NCBI RefSeq assembly: GCF_900110205.1
Contig: NZ_FOCV01000011.1
Span: 124,001 to 188,000, forward strand
Length of the DNA: 64,000 bases
Reading direction: 5' to 3'
DNA from: Rhizobium tibeticum
Lineage (GTDB): Bacteria > Pseudomonadota > Alphaproteobacteria > Rhizobiales > Rhizobiaceae
The notes under the pieces are model-generated. The model made no database searches. It was not told the DNA's origin and saw only the letters and a program-made list of their open reading frames with translations. The translations under genes and the position numbers were made by a program. Below, in pieces: positions 30,919 through 40,033 of this stretch. Each line of letters starts with the position of its first letter. Within the stretch, counting starts at the first letter, position 1.

Positions 30919-30940
30919 AAATTTGCGTTTCCGCAAATTT
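30919..30940. other. Perfect 9-bp hairpin between sufS2 and sufB
   Basis: AAATTTGCG (30919-30927) and CGCAAATTT (30932-30940) pair perfectly. In the suf transcript, read leftward, the loop would be GAAA, a stable GNRA tetraloop. It begins about 10 bp after the sufS2 stop and lies 113 bp ahead of sufB. It could attenuate transcription or stabilise/process the mRNA to set the SufS2:SufB ratio. The U-run is only partial. Confidence 0.55.
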
Positions 30941-30949
30941 ATGAAGTGG

Positions 30950-32116
30950 TCACGCCACCTCCCCGGCCGGCTTGCGTCGAGCGGCTATTTTCGCAAAGAC
31001 GGAAATCGCCTTGTCGATCTCCTCTTCGGTCGTGGCAAAGCCCAACGAAATGCGCAAAGCACCGAGCTTGGGGTCACGCCCCATGGCAACCAGAACATGG
31101 CTTTCCCCGACCTTGCCGGAGGAGCAGGCGGAACCTGCCGAGAGCGCCACACCTTCGAGATCGAAGGCGATCTGGCCCGTCTCGGCCTTAAGCCCCGGAA
31201 GGGTGAAAAAGGTCGTATTCGAGACGCGTTGACCCGCGCCGCCGTAGATGACGACGTCAGGCGCAGCCCCTTTCATTCCGGTTTCCAATCGATCACGCAG
31301 GGCCGAAACGGCCTCATTGCGCTGATCGAATTCCGCAACGGCGGCTTCGGCGGCGGCGCCGAACCCGATCACCGCAAGTGAATTCTCTGTCCCTGAGCGG
31401 TGACCCTTCTCCTGGCCGCCGCCATGGATCAGCGGCCGCGGCATCAGGACTTCGCCACGGGTGATCAGCGCACCGGTGCCTTTCGGGCCGCCGAGCTTGT
31501 GCGACGAGATGATCATGAAATCGGCGCCGAATGCGTTGATATCGAGCTTCAAACGACCTGCTGCCTGCACAGCATCGACGACAAGCAGACCACCATGCGC
31601 CTGCACGATCTTCGCAACGTCGGCGATCGGCTGAACGATGCCGGTCTCGTTGTTAACAAGCATGACCGCGACCATCGGCAAGCCACTCGATTTGTCATGA
31701 GCTGCGAGCAAAGTGCCAAGCGCATCGAGATCGACGACACCGGCCTCGGTAACAGGAATTTCCGTCGTTTGTTCCTTCGGGAACCGGCCGCCTTCGCGCA
31801 CCGCGGGATGCTCGACGGCCGAGTAGTAGAGTTGGCCGATCGCGAGCAGCGTCCGCCCCATCCTGAACTCGGGCGTCAGGACCATATTGGCCGCTTCGGT
31901 TGCGCCGCTCGTGAAGATCACATGCGCAGGATCGGCGCCCGCAAGCGTTGCCACTTGGCGCCTCGCACGTTCAATGGCCGCGCGGACAGTACGGCCTTCG
32001 CCGTGAACCGAGTTCGGGTTGCCGAACAGATCCATGGCGCGCAGAACAGCGGCGCGCGCCTGCGGATGCAGCGGCGAAGTCGCGTTCCAATCGAGATAAA
32101 GGCGTGGCGGCGCCAT
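30950..32116 (-). CDS. sufS2: NifS/IscS-type cysteine desulfurase, first gene of the suf operon
   Basis: 388 residues. SSHKLGGPKG contains the PLP lysine, and SAGSACSSGK holds the catalytic cysteine in the longer loop typical of group I (NifS/IscS) enzymes. YLDWNATSPL at the start and the SGATEAAN block are standard. This second desulfurase at the head of sufBCDSXA matches the Agrobacterium sufS2BCDS1XA order. It probably supplies sulfur for cluster assembly. Its 5' region at 32117-32319 carries candidate RirA and Irr boxes. Confidence 0.93.
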   Translation of the reverse strand: MAPPRLYLDWNATSPLHPQARAAVLRAMDLFGNPNSVHGEGRTVRAAIERARRQVATLAGADPAHVIFTSGATEAANMVLTPEFRMGRTLLAIGQLYYSAVEHPAVREGGRFPKEQTTEIPVTEAGVVDLDALGTLLAAHDKSSGLPMVAVMLVNNETGIVQPIADVAKIVQAHGGLLVVDAVQAAGRLKLDINAFGADFMIISSHKLGGPKGTGALITRGEVLMPRPLIHGGGQEKGHRSGTENSLAVIGFGAAAEAAVAEFDQRNEAVSALRDRLETGMKGAAPDVVIYGGAGQRVSNTTFFTLPGLKAETGQIAFDLEGVALSAGSACSSGKVGESHVLVAMGRDPKLGALRISLGFATTEEEIDKAISVFAKIAARRKPAGEVA

Positions 32117-32226
32117 GATCTTTCGTCCTGCTAAAATCCTTGCGAGGCGGCTCGGCTCATTTTCCTTGAAATTTCGGCCGGGCTTGCCTTATGACACATC
32201 CCACAATGCGTGGATCGCCATGCAAG

Positions 32227-32243
32227 TTTCGAATTGTTCTAAA
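32227..32243. promoter_or_regulatory. Candidate Irr (ICE) box upstream of the suf operon
   Basis: TTTCGAA-TTG-TTCTAAA is an inverted repeat differing by one base from the TTTAGAA/TTCTAAA arms described for the iron control element bound by Irr in rhizobia. A second TTTAGAA half-site lies just downstream at 32250-32256. Irr is the heme-responsive regulator of the Fur superfamily in these bacteria. The site is in the divergent promoter region between sufS2 and the hydrolase gene. Confidence 0.6.
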
Positions 32244-32260
32244 CTGCGTTTTAGAAAAGC

Positions 32261-32275
32261 TGACAACGTTCGTCA
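32261..32275. promoter_or_regulatory. Candidate RirA (IRO) box upstream of the suf operon
   Basis: TGACAACGTTCGTCA fits the iron-responsive operator pattern TGA-N9-TCA exactly, with a palindromic AACGTT core. RirA, an Fe-S protein of the Rrf2 family, represses iron and suf genes in Rhizobium and Agrobacterium when iron is plentiful. The box sits 145 bp upstream of the sufS2 start and 45 bp upstream of the hydrolase gene, so either could be its target; the suf operon is the expected one. Confidence 0.65.
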
Positions 32276-32319
32276 AGTCTGCGCAGCGTGAACGCGAAGA
32301 AATAAACGCCGGAGTACAG

Positions 32320-32997
32320 ATGCCCGAAGTCATTTTCAACGGCCCCGCAGGCCGCCTTGAAGGCCGCTACCAGCCCTCCAAGGAAAAGAGCGCGCCGATT
32401 GCCCTCATTCTGCACCCGCACCCCCAGTTCGGCGGCACGATGAACAACCAGATCGTCTACCAGCTCTTCTACATGTTCCAGAAGCGCGGGTTCACGACAT
32501 TGCGCTTCAACTTCCGGGGAATCGGTCGCAGCCAGGGTGAGTTCGACCATGGTGCCGGCGAGCTTTCGGATGCCGCATCTGCGCTCGACTGGGTGCAGAG
32601 CCTGCACCCTGATTCGAAGACCTGCTGGGTCGCCGGTTATTCCTTCGGCTCCTGGATCGGAATGCAGCTGCTGATGCGACGGCCCGAAATCGAAGGCTTC
32701 ATGTCGATCGCGCCGCAGCCGAACACCTACGACTTCTCATTCCTCGCGCCGTGCCCGTCCTCCGGCCTCATCATCAACGGCGACGCCGACAAGGTGGCAC
32801 CCGAGAAGGATGTCAATGGCCTCGTCGAGAAGCTGAAGACGCAGAAGGGTATCTTGATCACGCACCGCACGGTGCCGGGCGCCAACCACTTCTTTAACGG
32901 CCAAGTCGAGACCCTGATGGGCGAATGCGAGGATTACCTCGATCGCCGCCTGAACGGCGAACTGGTACCCGAACCGGCCGCCAAGCGGATTCGCTAG
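32320..32997 (+). CDS. Alpha/beta hydrolase (COG2945-like)
   Basis: 225 residues. The segment ALILHPHPQFGGTMNNQIV near the N-terminus, FNFRGIGRSQGEFDHG, and the nucleophile elbow GYSFGSW mark a dienelactone-hydrolase-like alpha/beta fold. The C-terminal NGDADKVAP and PGANHFFNGQ blocks hold the acid and histidine of the triad. Substrate unknown. GGAG five bases before the ATG supports the start at 32320 over an upstream extension. It diverges from the suf operon and its end overlaps the convergent acetyltransferase remnant by four bases. Confidence 0.85.
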   Translation: MPEVIFNGPAGRLEGRYQPSKEKSAPIALILHPHPQFGGTMNNQIVYQLFYMFQKRGFTTLRFNFRGIGRSQGEFDHGAGELSDAASALDWVQSLHPDSKTCWVAGYSFGSWIGMQLLMRRPEIEGFMSIAPQPNTYDFSFLAPCPSSGLIINGDADKVAPEKDVNGLVEKLKTQKGILITHRTVPGANHFFNGQVETLMGECEDYLDRRLNGELVPEPAAKRIR

Positions 32998-33504
32998 GCT
33001 GACCGCATCCCGCCGGTCAATTCGAACGTCGGGCAAGACAATCCGTCAACGATCATCGGCATGCGGCTTCGCATGCCGATTTTCGTTAGGACATGCTGGG
33101 ATGCGCCATTGTCCGGATGCGTGAAGGCGATAAACCGCGACGCGAAGTTCCGCGCGAAGAACCAGTCCGCCAGCCAGGCCGCAATCTCCGTCGCATAGCC
33201 CTTGTCCCATTCCTGCCGTCGAAGCGAATAGCCGAGTTCGAATTCCTGCCGCTCAGCGCCGAAAAGCGAGAACCCCGCGCGGCCAATGAAGCGATCGTCC
33301 TCGCGGCCGAGGATCTTGTATTTCGTAATTCCGTCCCGCGCTTGCTCGCCAAACCAGTTGCGTAACTTCTCGCGACCACGGAGCAGCACCCGAGAGATAT
33401 TGCGTCGTCTCGATGGTCGAGGGAAGCTCCTGGATCAGGCCCGCATCGTCTGATTCCCACATGACCGCGACAAGGCGCGGTGTCTCCAGAATGACCGGCT
33501 GCAT
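32994..33504 (-). pseudogene. GNAT-family N-acetyltransferase with a frameshift
   Basis: The start [20 protein letters not shown] is a normal GNAT opening, continuing through TTQYLSGAAPWSRE. The frame then breaks near 33365-33385, and the acetyltransferase continues one base out of phase as KLRNWFGEQARDG, then IGRAGFSLFG and YSLRRQEWDKGYATEI, to a normal stop. The total of 511 bases fits one extra base or two missing ones. The ATG overlaps the anmK stop (TGATG), so the genes would be coupled. It is either a recent pseudogene or an assembly error; the flanking protein sequence is well preserved. Confidence 0.75.
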
Positions 33505-34622
33505 CACGGCTTCACCACAACACCGCCGCTCACCGGCGCACGCACGCCCGTTGTCCCCGGAAACGTCAACGGCAAGCCGTCCAACGACCTCACCGCGAGA
33601 TAGGCCCAGGCTTCCGCCTCCATTGAATCCCCGTTGAAACCAGCCGCCTCCGCAGAAATCACTTGGCCGCCCTGGCGGCGGGCGATATCTCTCAAATCCA
33701 GCATCAGCACGCGATTGAGGCGACCACCGCCGCAGACGATGTAAAGCGTCGGCGTCACCGGCAGGTGACCGGCGGACTTGATGATCGAAGCGGCAGCGAC
33801 GTAGGCAAGTGTGCGCGCACCATCGGCAAGTTCTGCATCTGCGCCCGACGGCGGCGGAAAGTCGTTGCGGTCGAGCGAGCGCCGCTTCTCCGCGGTAAAG
33901 AACGGGCTGTTCAAATAACGATCGGCCAGCTCGGCGATGATCCGACCCTCCGAAGCGATCATGCCGCCCTGATCGAACGGCACACCCGCATGGGTCTCGA
34001 CCCACTGGTCGATCAGCGTATTGCCGGGTCCACTGTCGTAGCCGACGATGACCCCGTCTGCGCCGATATAGGTGAGGTTGGAAATCCCGCCGATATTCAC
34101 GAAGCAGACCGGCAAAGCCGCGTTCGTGAGGTTGGCGGCAAGTGCTGCATGATAGACCGGAACCAACGGTGCACCCTGGCCGCCATGCACCATGTCGTTG
34201 GCACGGAGGTCGTAGGCCACCGAAATGCCCGTCTCGTGCGCCAGCAGTGCCCCATCGCCGATCTGCACGGTCAACGCCTCGTCCGGCCGATGCAGCACCG
34301 TCTGCCCGTGAAAGCCGATGACATCGATCGAGGCCGCATCGAGCGCATTCGCAGCCAGAAATTCCCTAACGGCAACTACATGCCGTAACGTCAGTTCGCG
34401 CTCGATAGAGGCCAGATCGCCCCGCCGTTGCTCACGTTGGGTAATGGTCTTCGCCTGCTCCAGTGCCAGCTTCAACCGATCACGGAAGGCCGGATCATAG
34501 GGAACGTTGAGGAAAGGCCCGCGTTCGACGACCGCCCGGCCATCCGTGCGCAGCAGCGCCACGTCGATACCGTCCATCGATGTTCCGCTCATCAAGCCGA
34601 TCGCGGTCCTGACCTTCTCCAT
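33504..34622 (-). CDS. anmK: Anhydro-N-acetylmuramic acid kinase
   Basis: 372 residues, the expected size. [15 protein letters not shown] at the N-terminus is the ATP-binding signature of Anm[28 protein letters not shown] and [13 protein letters not shown] are further family blocks, with the last containing the catalytic aspartate region. It phosphorylates and opens 1,6-anhydro-MurNAc during cell-wall recycling to give MurNAc-6-phosphate. I prefer the ATG at 34622 to an upstream TTG. It is divergent from tyrS. Confidence 0.94.
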   Translation of the reverse strand: MEKVRTAIGLMSGTSMDGIDVALLRTDGRAVVERGPFLNVPYDPAFRDRLKLALEQAKTITQREQRRGDLASIERELTLRHVVAVREFLAANALDAASIDVIGFHGQTVLHRPDEALTVQIGDGALLAHETGISVAYDLRANDMVHGGQGAPLVPVYHAALAANLTNAALPVCFVNIGGISNLTYIGADGVIVGYDSGPGNTLIDQWVETHAGVPFDQGGMIASEGRIIAELADRYLNSPFFTAEKRRSLDRNDFPPPSGADAELADGARTLAYVAAASIIKSAGHLPVTPTLYIVCGGGRLNRVLMLDLRDIARRQGGQVISAEAAGFNGDSMEAEAWAYLAVRSLDGLPLTFPGTTGVRAPVSGGVVVKP

Positions 34623-34738
34623 GACCCCTCGCTGGAAGATTCCTGCCAAATGGTGACTGTTCGGCAAAACAGTGCTAAACGCGCCGCGTCACTTCAACAA
34701 TAGCCAATCCGAAAATCCGCACCCGAGAGCAAAAGGTC

Positions 34739-35995
34739 ATGTCCGAGTTCAAATCCGATTTCCTCCGCACGCTGAAAGAGCGCGGCTTCATTCATCAGAT
34801 CTCCGATGAATCGGGCCTCGACGAACTCTTCGCCAAGGAAACGGTAACAGCTTATATCGGTTATGACCCGACGGCATCGAGCTTGCATGTCGGCCATCTG
34901 ACCCAGATCATGATGTTGCACTGGCTGCAGGCCACCGGACATCGTCCGATCTCGCTCATGGGCGGCGGTACTGGCATGGTCGGCGACCCCTCTTTCAAGG
35001 AGGAGGCACGCAAGCTGATGACGATCGAGACGATCGAAGAAAATATCGCCTCGATCAAGCGCTGCTTCTCCAACTACCTCGATTACGACAAGCCGGCCAA
35101 CGCCGCTCTGATGATCAACAATGCTGAATGGCTGCGTTCGCTGAACTACCTAGAATTCCTGCGCGATGTCGGTCGGCACTTCTCGGTCAACCGCATGCTG
35201 TCCTTTGACAGCGTCAAGACGCGTCTTGATCGCGAGCAGTCGCTGTCGTTCCTCGAATTCAACTACATGATCCTGCAGGCCTACGACTTTGTCGAACTGG
35301 CCAAGCGCTACGATTGCCGCTTGCAAATGGGCGGCTCGGATCAGTGGGGCAACATCGTCAATGGTATTGATCTCGGTCACCGCATGGGGACGCCGCAGCT
35401 CTACGCGCTGACCTCGCCGCTTCTCACTACCTCTTCCGGCGCCAAGATGGGCAAGTCGGCATCAGGCGCGGTTTGGTTGAACGCCGATTTGTTGCCGGTC
35501 TATGACTTCTGGCAATACTGGCGCAACACCGAAGACGCCGACGTACCGCGCTTCCTGAAGTTGTTCACGACGCTTCCGATGGACGAAATTGCGCGCCTCT
35601 CGGCCATCGCCGGTTCAGAACTGAACGAGGTCAAAAAGATCCTGGCGACGGAAGTCACCGCGATCCTGCACGGTCGTGCAGCCGCCGAACAGGCTGCCGA
35701 AACCGCCCGCAAGACCTTCGAGGAAGGCGGCCTCGCCGCAGACCTTCCCTCGGTCGAGGTCCCGGCTGCCGAACTGGACGACGGTATTGGCCTGCTGTCG
35801 CTGATCGTCCGCGCCGGCCTTGCCGCTTCGAATGGTGAGGCGCGCCGCCACGTTCAGGGCGGTGCAGTGCGCATCAACGACCAGGCAGTCAGTGACGAAC
35901 GCAGGATCATCGGCAGCGGCGAGATCACCGCCGATGGCGTCATCAAGCTGTCGCTCGGCAAGAAGAAGCACATCCTGATCCGACGCGCCGCTTAA
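34739..35995 (+). CDS. tyrS: Tyrosyl-tRNA synthetase
   Basis: 418 residues. The class I signatures are present: HVGH (residues 50-53) as the HIGH motif and KMGKS (236-240) as the KMSKS motif. [14 protein letters not shown] and [15 protein letters not shown] bind tyrosine. The C-terminal 70 residues form an S4 RNA-binding domain ([16 protein letters not shown]). It charges tRNA-Tyr in the cytoplasm. An AAAGG-type site precedes the ATG. A strong terminator follows at 36018. Confidence 0.97.
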   Translation: MSEFKSDFLRTLKERGFIHQISDESGLDELFAKETVTAYIGYDPTASSLHVGHLTQIMMLHWLQATGHRPISLMGGGTGMVGDPSFKEEARKLMTIETIEENIASIKRCFSNYLDYDKPANAALMINNAEWLRSLNYLEFLRDVGRHFSVNRMLSFDSVKTRLDREQSLSFLEFNYMILQAYDFVELAKRYDCRLQMGGSDQWGNIVNGIDLGHRMGTPQLYALTSPLLTTSSGAKMGKSASGAVWLNADLLPVYDFWQYWRNTEDADVPRFLKLFTTLPMDEIARLSAIAGSELNEVKKILATEVTAILHGRAAAEQAAETARKTFEEGGLAADLPSVEVPAAELDDGIGLLSLIVRAGLAASNGEARRHVQGGAVRINDQAVSDERRIIGSGEITADGVIKLSLGKKKHILIRRAA

Positions 35996-36017
35996 ATGCG
36001 GCCAACGTCAGAAAAGG

Positions 36018-36043
36018 AAAGCCGGCCTCGCGCCGGCTTTTTC
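36018..36043. terminator. Bidirectional terminator after tyrS
   Basis: AAAGCCGGC (36018-36026) and GCCGGCTTT (36032-36040) form a GC-rich stem with a CTCGC loop, followed by TT on the forward strand and by T-rich sequence on the reverse. It lies between the convergent tyrS and the AsmA-like gene and can end both transcripts. Confidence 0.88.
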
Positions 36044-36047
36044 GTGC

Positions 36048-39000
36048 CTATTGGAATTCGAAGATGTTTCGGAAGACGCCGGGCGCGATGATCGACAACG
36101 GATTGATGATCATATCGGGCGATTCCAATTTCCCTGTCAGCTTGAACGTGATGCCGATCAGGCCGCGGTCCGTGCCATTGCCGAGGATGATGCCGATCAG
36201 AGGCAATTCGGCGAAGAGCCGGTTCAGCCCATAGGCGGGCATGAAAGTGCCTGTCATGTCCATCATTCCGCGCTGGTCGCGCACCATGCCTTGGAACACC
36301 GCGCCGACCTGGTCGCCACGCACGACGCCGTTCTCAATGCTGATCACGCCGTTCTTCGAAACGATCCGGGCAAAGCCGCGCTGGAAGCGCTGTGCAGAGG
36401 TGTCGATGTTCCGCTTCACCGCCGAATTCAGGCTCCGTTGCTCCTGACCGACCGGCGTCGAAACGATCGAGTGCAGGCGCTGCTCATTGACGAGAGAGAA
36501 GCGCCTGATGTCGATCGACCCGTCCCAGCTGTCGCCCGCGCCGAGGCGGATCTGCAGATTGAGCAAGCCGCCCATCATGTGCTGATAGAGATCGGCGAAA
36601 CGCGAGACGGAGCCCGCATCCCCGCTCGTGATATTGATGACGCCATTGCCCTTCGTCCGGGCGACGAACGCCTCGCCGCTGTCGGTGACACCGGTGAAAT
36701 TCAGTGACTGCAGCCTGCCATCCGCCGAAACATAAAGCATGTCTACATTCCGCACCTTCTCATCGTTGAAGCCGACGATGCGACCAAGCTTGGCCCGTAT
36801 GGATACGCTACCGCTCTGGTCGTCGTCGCTTTCGCCATTGCTGCCGGCCTTCAATCTGGAGATGATCGGACGGGCATCAGCACTATTGCCTGATACGGAG
36901 ACATCAAGCCCTCCCTTGTTGCGCTTCACCGAAACGGAAAAATCGTCAAGAGAAGATAGTTTGACGCTGTCGAGATCCGCCTTCACCAGGTTGCCCTTGC
37001 CGATGACGAGAGAGCCGTTCGCGCCGAATCCGTCGCCCTTCAGGACGAAGTTCTTCAACTGCGTATTGTCGGCCGGGCCGGACGCTTCGAACGTAGCCGT
37101 GGCGCCGATACCGCTTCCCTTAGACCATCCGATCCATGGCAGCGATAGGCGGGCCCGTCCAAGGTCGATCGTGACCCCTTGCCGGTCCTGATCGATGCGA
37201 TTGAGTTCAACGTCGATGCTCCCATCGATGATGTTGTTGAGGCCGGGTAGCAGCTTTTCCCGCTGATCGTTGTTGAGCGTAGCGGTAATGTTTTGCTGCG
37301 GCCGAACGCCCGAAGATTTATCTGTTGGCTCGACAAGCTCGATACCGGCGGGAATGCCGTCGATCAGCCCTTTTCCGTCGAGGCTCACCTGCTTCGGATC
37401 AGCGTTCAGCACGCCATCGAGGCCCGTGATTTTACGGCCCGAAATCGGCTTGGCGATATCGAGATCCTGAAGCTGCAGCACCGCCTTCCATTCGGCCGGC
37501 GGAGGGTTTTGCGAGGAGATCAGCCCCAGGCGTGCCTGCACGTTCGCCGACACCTTGCCCGTGAGATCCTCAGGCACGAGGCCCGCACGCTGCAATACCT
37601 GGATGGGCTTGTAAGTCAACAACTCGCCGACCGCGTCCGCCGCGCCGGAAATGGGAAGATTGAGTTCGGCCATGAGCGGCTTGTCGTAGGTCGACGGAAG
37701 GAGAAACGTACCCTCGCCGACGTTTACCGATCGTCCCGACGGGAAGAACGCCGTCCCGCTCTTGATCGAGATCGTCGCGCGCGGACCGCTCAAATCAAAA
37801 TGCGCATTCGTATCGCGGATCGGCGGGATGTCGCCGACCACGTTCATCCGCGTACCAGCGATGTCGAACGCAATGCGGATCTGGTTCTCGTCGAGTTTCA
37901 GCCCCTTTCCGACCGCCTCGTCCAAGCGTCCGAACGGAATGAAGACGGAGATTGAAGCGTCGCTGACGGTGCCCCCGAAGAGGTTGCGTTCAACCCACTC
38001 TCGGCCCTTCGACGCCATCCAGAACGGCCATAATTGCTTGACTGCCGTTGTCTGCAGCTGCGGCGACTGACCGGCAAAACTGATCTCCGGTGAGACGTCT
38101 CCGAAGCGGACATGCAAGGAGCCGAAGAGGCCGCCGGCCGGGCTCGAAACCCGCATATTCTCGAATTGCAGTTCGCGGCTGGCAACGAGGTACCGACCGG
38201 TCGCCTGGATATCGAAGGCAAGGGGTTGCTCTCCGGATCCAGTTGGCGCCGCCGTGCCACCACTCACAAGCAGATCGATACCGAAGCCCTTTCCTGCGGA
38301 GGCATCGATCTTGTCCAGATCGATAAGGGCACCGGTGAGCGGTACCGACGTCGCGCCGAACTGAACGCGTGACTTGGCGATCTCGAGCGTTTGCTTGGAG
38401 AAATCATAGGCAAGGTTGATGCTGCCGCCGCTCAACTCCTGCTGGTCGCCGTCCATATAAAAGTGCCCTGGCTTCAGCTCGATCGAGGCATCGAGCGCAG
38501 GCGAAGCTTGATCGCCGGTACGAACGGCAGAGATCGCCAAGTCTCCAGAGCCATCGATGCCTTGCCGGATTTGACCTTCGACGTTTCGCTTGAGCGTGAA
38601 CGGCCCCAGATCGACGCCAGCCAGCTGCCCTGTCAACTTCGAAGTATGCCCGCTGGCCATTTCAGTGACGACGCTGAGTGTTGCCGGTTTGCCGTTGATC
38701 GCGACCTCGCCATCCAACGCCAGCGCGCCCTGGCGTGTCCTCGAGAAGGCCAGGCTGTCGATTACGATCGAGAGTGGACCGTTTGCCGTATCGGCCAGCT
38801 TGATGTCGATGCCCGAGAGCTTGACCGACCGGGTTCCGCTACGCTCCACGAAGCTGTCGATCATGTCGAGTTGAGCAAACGCCGCTTCCAGCGCGTCCGG
38901 GATCTCGTCGATCCTGACATCATCGAGCTTGAGCGGTTTTCCTGACGGCAGTAACGCTGTATCGAGCGCGATATCTTCCGCCTCGATCTGCGCAATCGCT

Positions 39001-39440
39001 ATTCGACCGCGGAAGAGTTGCAGCGGGTCGAGTGCCATGCGCATAGCATGCGTCGTCGACAGGTGCTGGCCGCTCTTTTCGTCGATCATGTTGACATCTC
39101 GCGCCTCGAGCGCAAGGCGCAGGTTCGATGTAAAGCGGATGACCGTCGAGCCGACCTCGGCCCGATAGCGCGGCCCGATAGCGGAGTTGAGGGCAGCCTG
39201 CGCCTGCCGCGAAAGCGGCGCGTCGAATATGCCACTTTCCACCGTGAAGACAATCGCCGCGAGCACGAACAGAATAACGGCAACGCAGCCGCCCGTGGCG
39301 CCAGCAGTTCTGCGCATGCGCGAACGCGTTGGTGGGCAGCTGACGATGATGGGATCTTCGGCCTGCGCCGAGGGAAGCTCATGCAGTGCGACGATATCTT
39401 TCTTGCGGAATGTAATTTTCTCGCCGCGGATCGCCGACAT
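36048..39440 (-). CDS. Giant AsmA/YhdP-like membrane-anchored protein
   Basis: 1130 residues. A cytoplasmic N-terminus of about 45 residues precedes one membrane helix (around 48-68, CVAVILFVLAAIVFTVE); the remainder is a long, repetitive beta-rich periplasmic region. The C-terminal part, with RGFARIVSKNGVISIENGVV and GTFMPAYGLNRLFAELPLIG, is the AsmA-like/DUF3971 module seen in YhdP and TamB relatives. Such proteins are thought to bridge inner and outer membranes for phospholipid transport. It is divergent from bcp and convergent with tyrS. Confidence 0.85.
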   Translation of the reverse strand: MSAIRGEKITFRKKDIVALHELPSAQAEDPIIVSCPPTRSRMRRTAGATGGCVAVILFVLAAIVFTVESGIFDAPLSRQAQAALNSAIGPRYRAEVGSTVIRFTSNLRLALEARDVNMIDEKSGQHLSTTHAMRMALDPLQLFRGRIAIAQIEAEDIALDTALLPSGKPLKLDDVRIDEIPDALEAAFAQLDMIDSFVERSGTRSVKLSGIDIKLADTANGPLSIVIDSLAFSRTRQGALALDGEVAINGKPATLSVVTEMASGHTSKLTGQLAGVDLGPFTLKRNVEGQIRQGIDGSGDLAISAVRTGDQASPALDASIELKPGHFYMDGDQQELSGGSINLAYDFSKQTLEIAKSRVQFGATSVPLTGALIDLDKIDASAGKGFGIDLLVSGGTAAPTGSGEQPLAFDIQATGRYLVASRELQFENMRVSSPAGGLFGSLHVRFGDVSPEISFAGQSPQLQTTAVKQLWPFWMASKGREWVERNLFGGTVSDASISVFIPFGRLDEAVGKGLKLDENQIRIAFDIAGTRMNVVGDIPPIRDTNAHFDLSGPRATISIKSGTAFFPSGRSVNVGEGTFLLPSTYDKPLMAELNLPISGAADAVGELLTYKPIQVLQRAGLVPEDLTGKVSANVQARLGLISSQNPPPAEWKAVLQLQDLDIAKPISGRKITGLDGVLNADPKQVSLDGKGLIDGIPAGIELVEPTDKSSGVRPQQNITATLNNDQREKLLPGLNNIIDGSIDVELNRIDQDRQGVTIDLGRARLSLPWIGWSKGSGIGATATFEASGPADNTQLKNFVLKGDGFGANGSLVIGKGNLVKADLDSVKLSSLDDFSVSVKRNKGGLDVSVSGNSADARPIISRLKAGSNGESDDDQSGSVSIRAKLGRIVGFNDEKVRNVDMLYVSADGRLQSLNFTGVTDSGEAFVARTKGNGVINITSGDAGSVSRFADLYQHMMGGLLNLQIRLGAGDSWDGSIDIRRFSLVNEQRLHSIVSTPVGQEQRSLNSAVKRNIDTSAQRFQRGFARIVSKNGVISIENGVVRGDQVGAVFQGMVRDQRGMMDMTGTFMPAYGLNRLFAELPLIGIILGNGTDRGLIGITFKLTGKLESPDMIINPLSIIAPGVFRNIFEFQ

Positions 39441-39559
39441 GCGTCTCGCCTAACTCTTTAATTTGTGGTCTGGACCAGACTGGCTGGACGATCGTTCGTC
39501 CAATATATATCTGGCAAATCACCTGTTATCCATAAACTCGGCAAAAGAAAGGTTTCTCC

Positions 39560-40033
39560 ATGGCGGATATCAGCATCGGCACTTCGGCGCCCGACTTTGA
39601 TCTCCCGCGTGATGGCGGAGGCCGCGTCTCGCTTGGTCATTTCCGCGGCAAACCGCTGGTACTTTTCTTCTATCCCAAGGATGACACGACGGGGTGCACG
39701 GCGGAATCGCTCGCCTTCACGGCGCTTGCTGGCGAATTTGAGAAAGCTGGCGCCGGCGTTATCGGAATGTCTCCCGATTCCGTGAAGTGCCATGACCGAT
39801 TCATCAAGAAGCACGACCTTGCGGTCATCTTGGCGTCTGATGAAGAGAAGACGACGCTGGAAGCCTATGGTGTGTGGAAGCAGAAGACCATGTATGGACG
39901 CAATTTCATGGGTGTGGAGCGCACGACTTTCCTCATTCGCGAGGATGGGACGATCGGAACGATCTGGCAGAAGGTGAAAGTGGCAGGCCACGCTGAAATC
40001 GTCCTTGCCGCTGTGCAGAACCTGACGCGATGA
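39560..40033 (+). CDS. bcp: Thiol peroxidase of the Bcp/PrxQ family
   Basis: 157 residues. FFYPKDDTTGCTAESLAF holds the peroxidatic cysteine in the usual TxxC setting. The adjacent resolving cysteine five residues later in classical Bcp is replaced here (GCTAESL), while another cysteine occurs in DSVKCHDRF about 38 residues on. The enzyme would therefore be a 1-Cys or atypical 2-Cys peroxiredoxin reducing peroxides with thioredoxin or another thiol. Its stop overlaps the next gene start by four bases. Confidence 0.92.
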   Translation: MADISIGTSAPDFDLPRDGGGRVSLGHFRGKPLVLFFYPKDDTTGCTAESLAFTALAGEFEKAGAGVIGMSPDSVKCHDRFIKKHDLAVILASDEEKTTLEAYGVWKQKTMYGRNFMGVERTTFLIREDGTIGTIWQKVKVAGHAEIVLAAVQNLTR

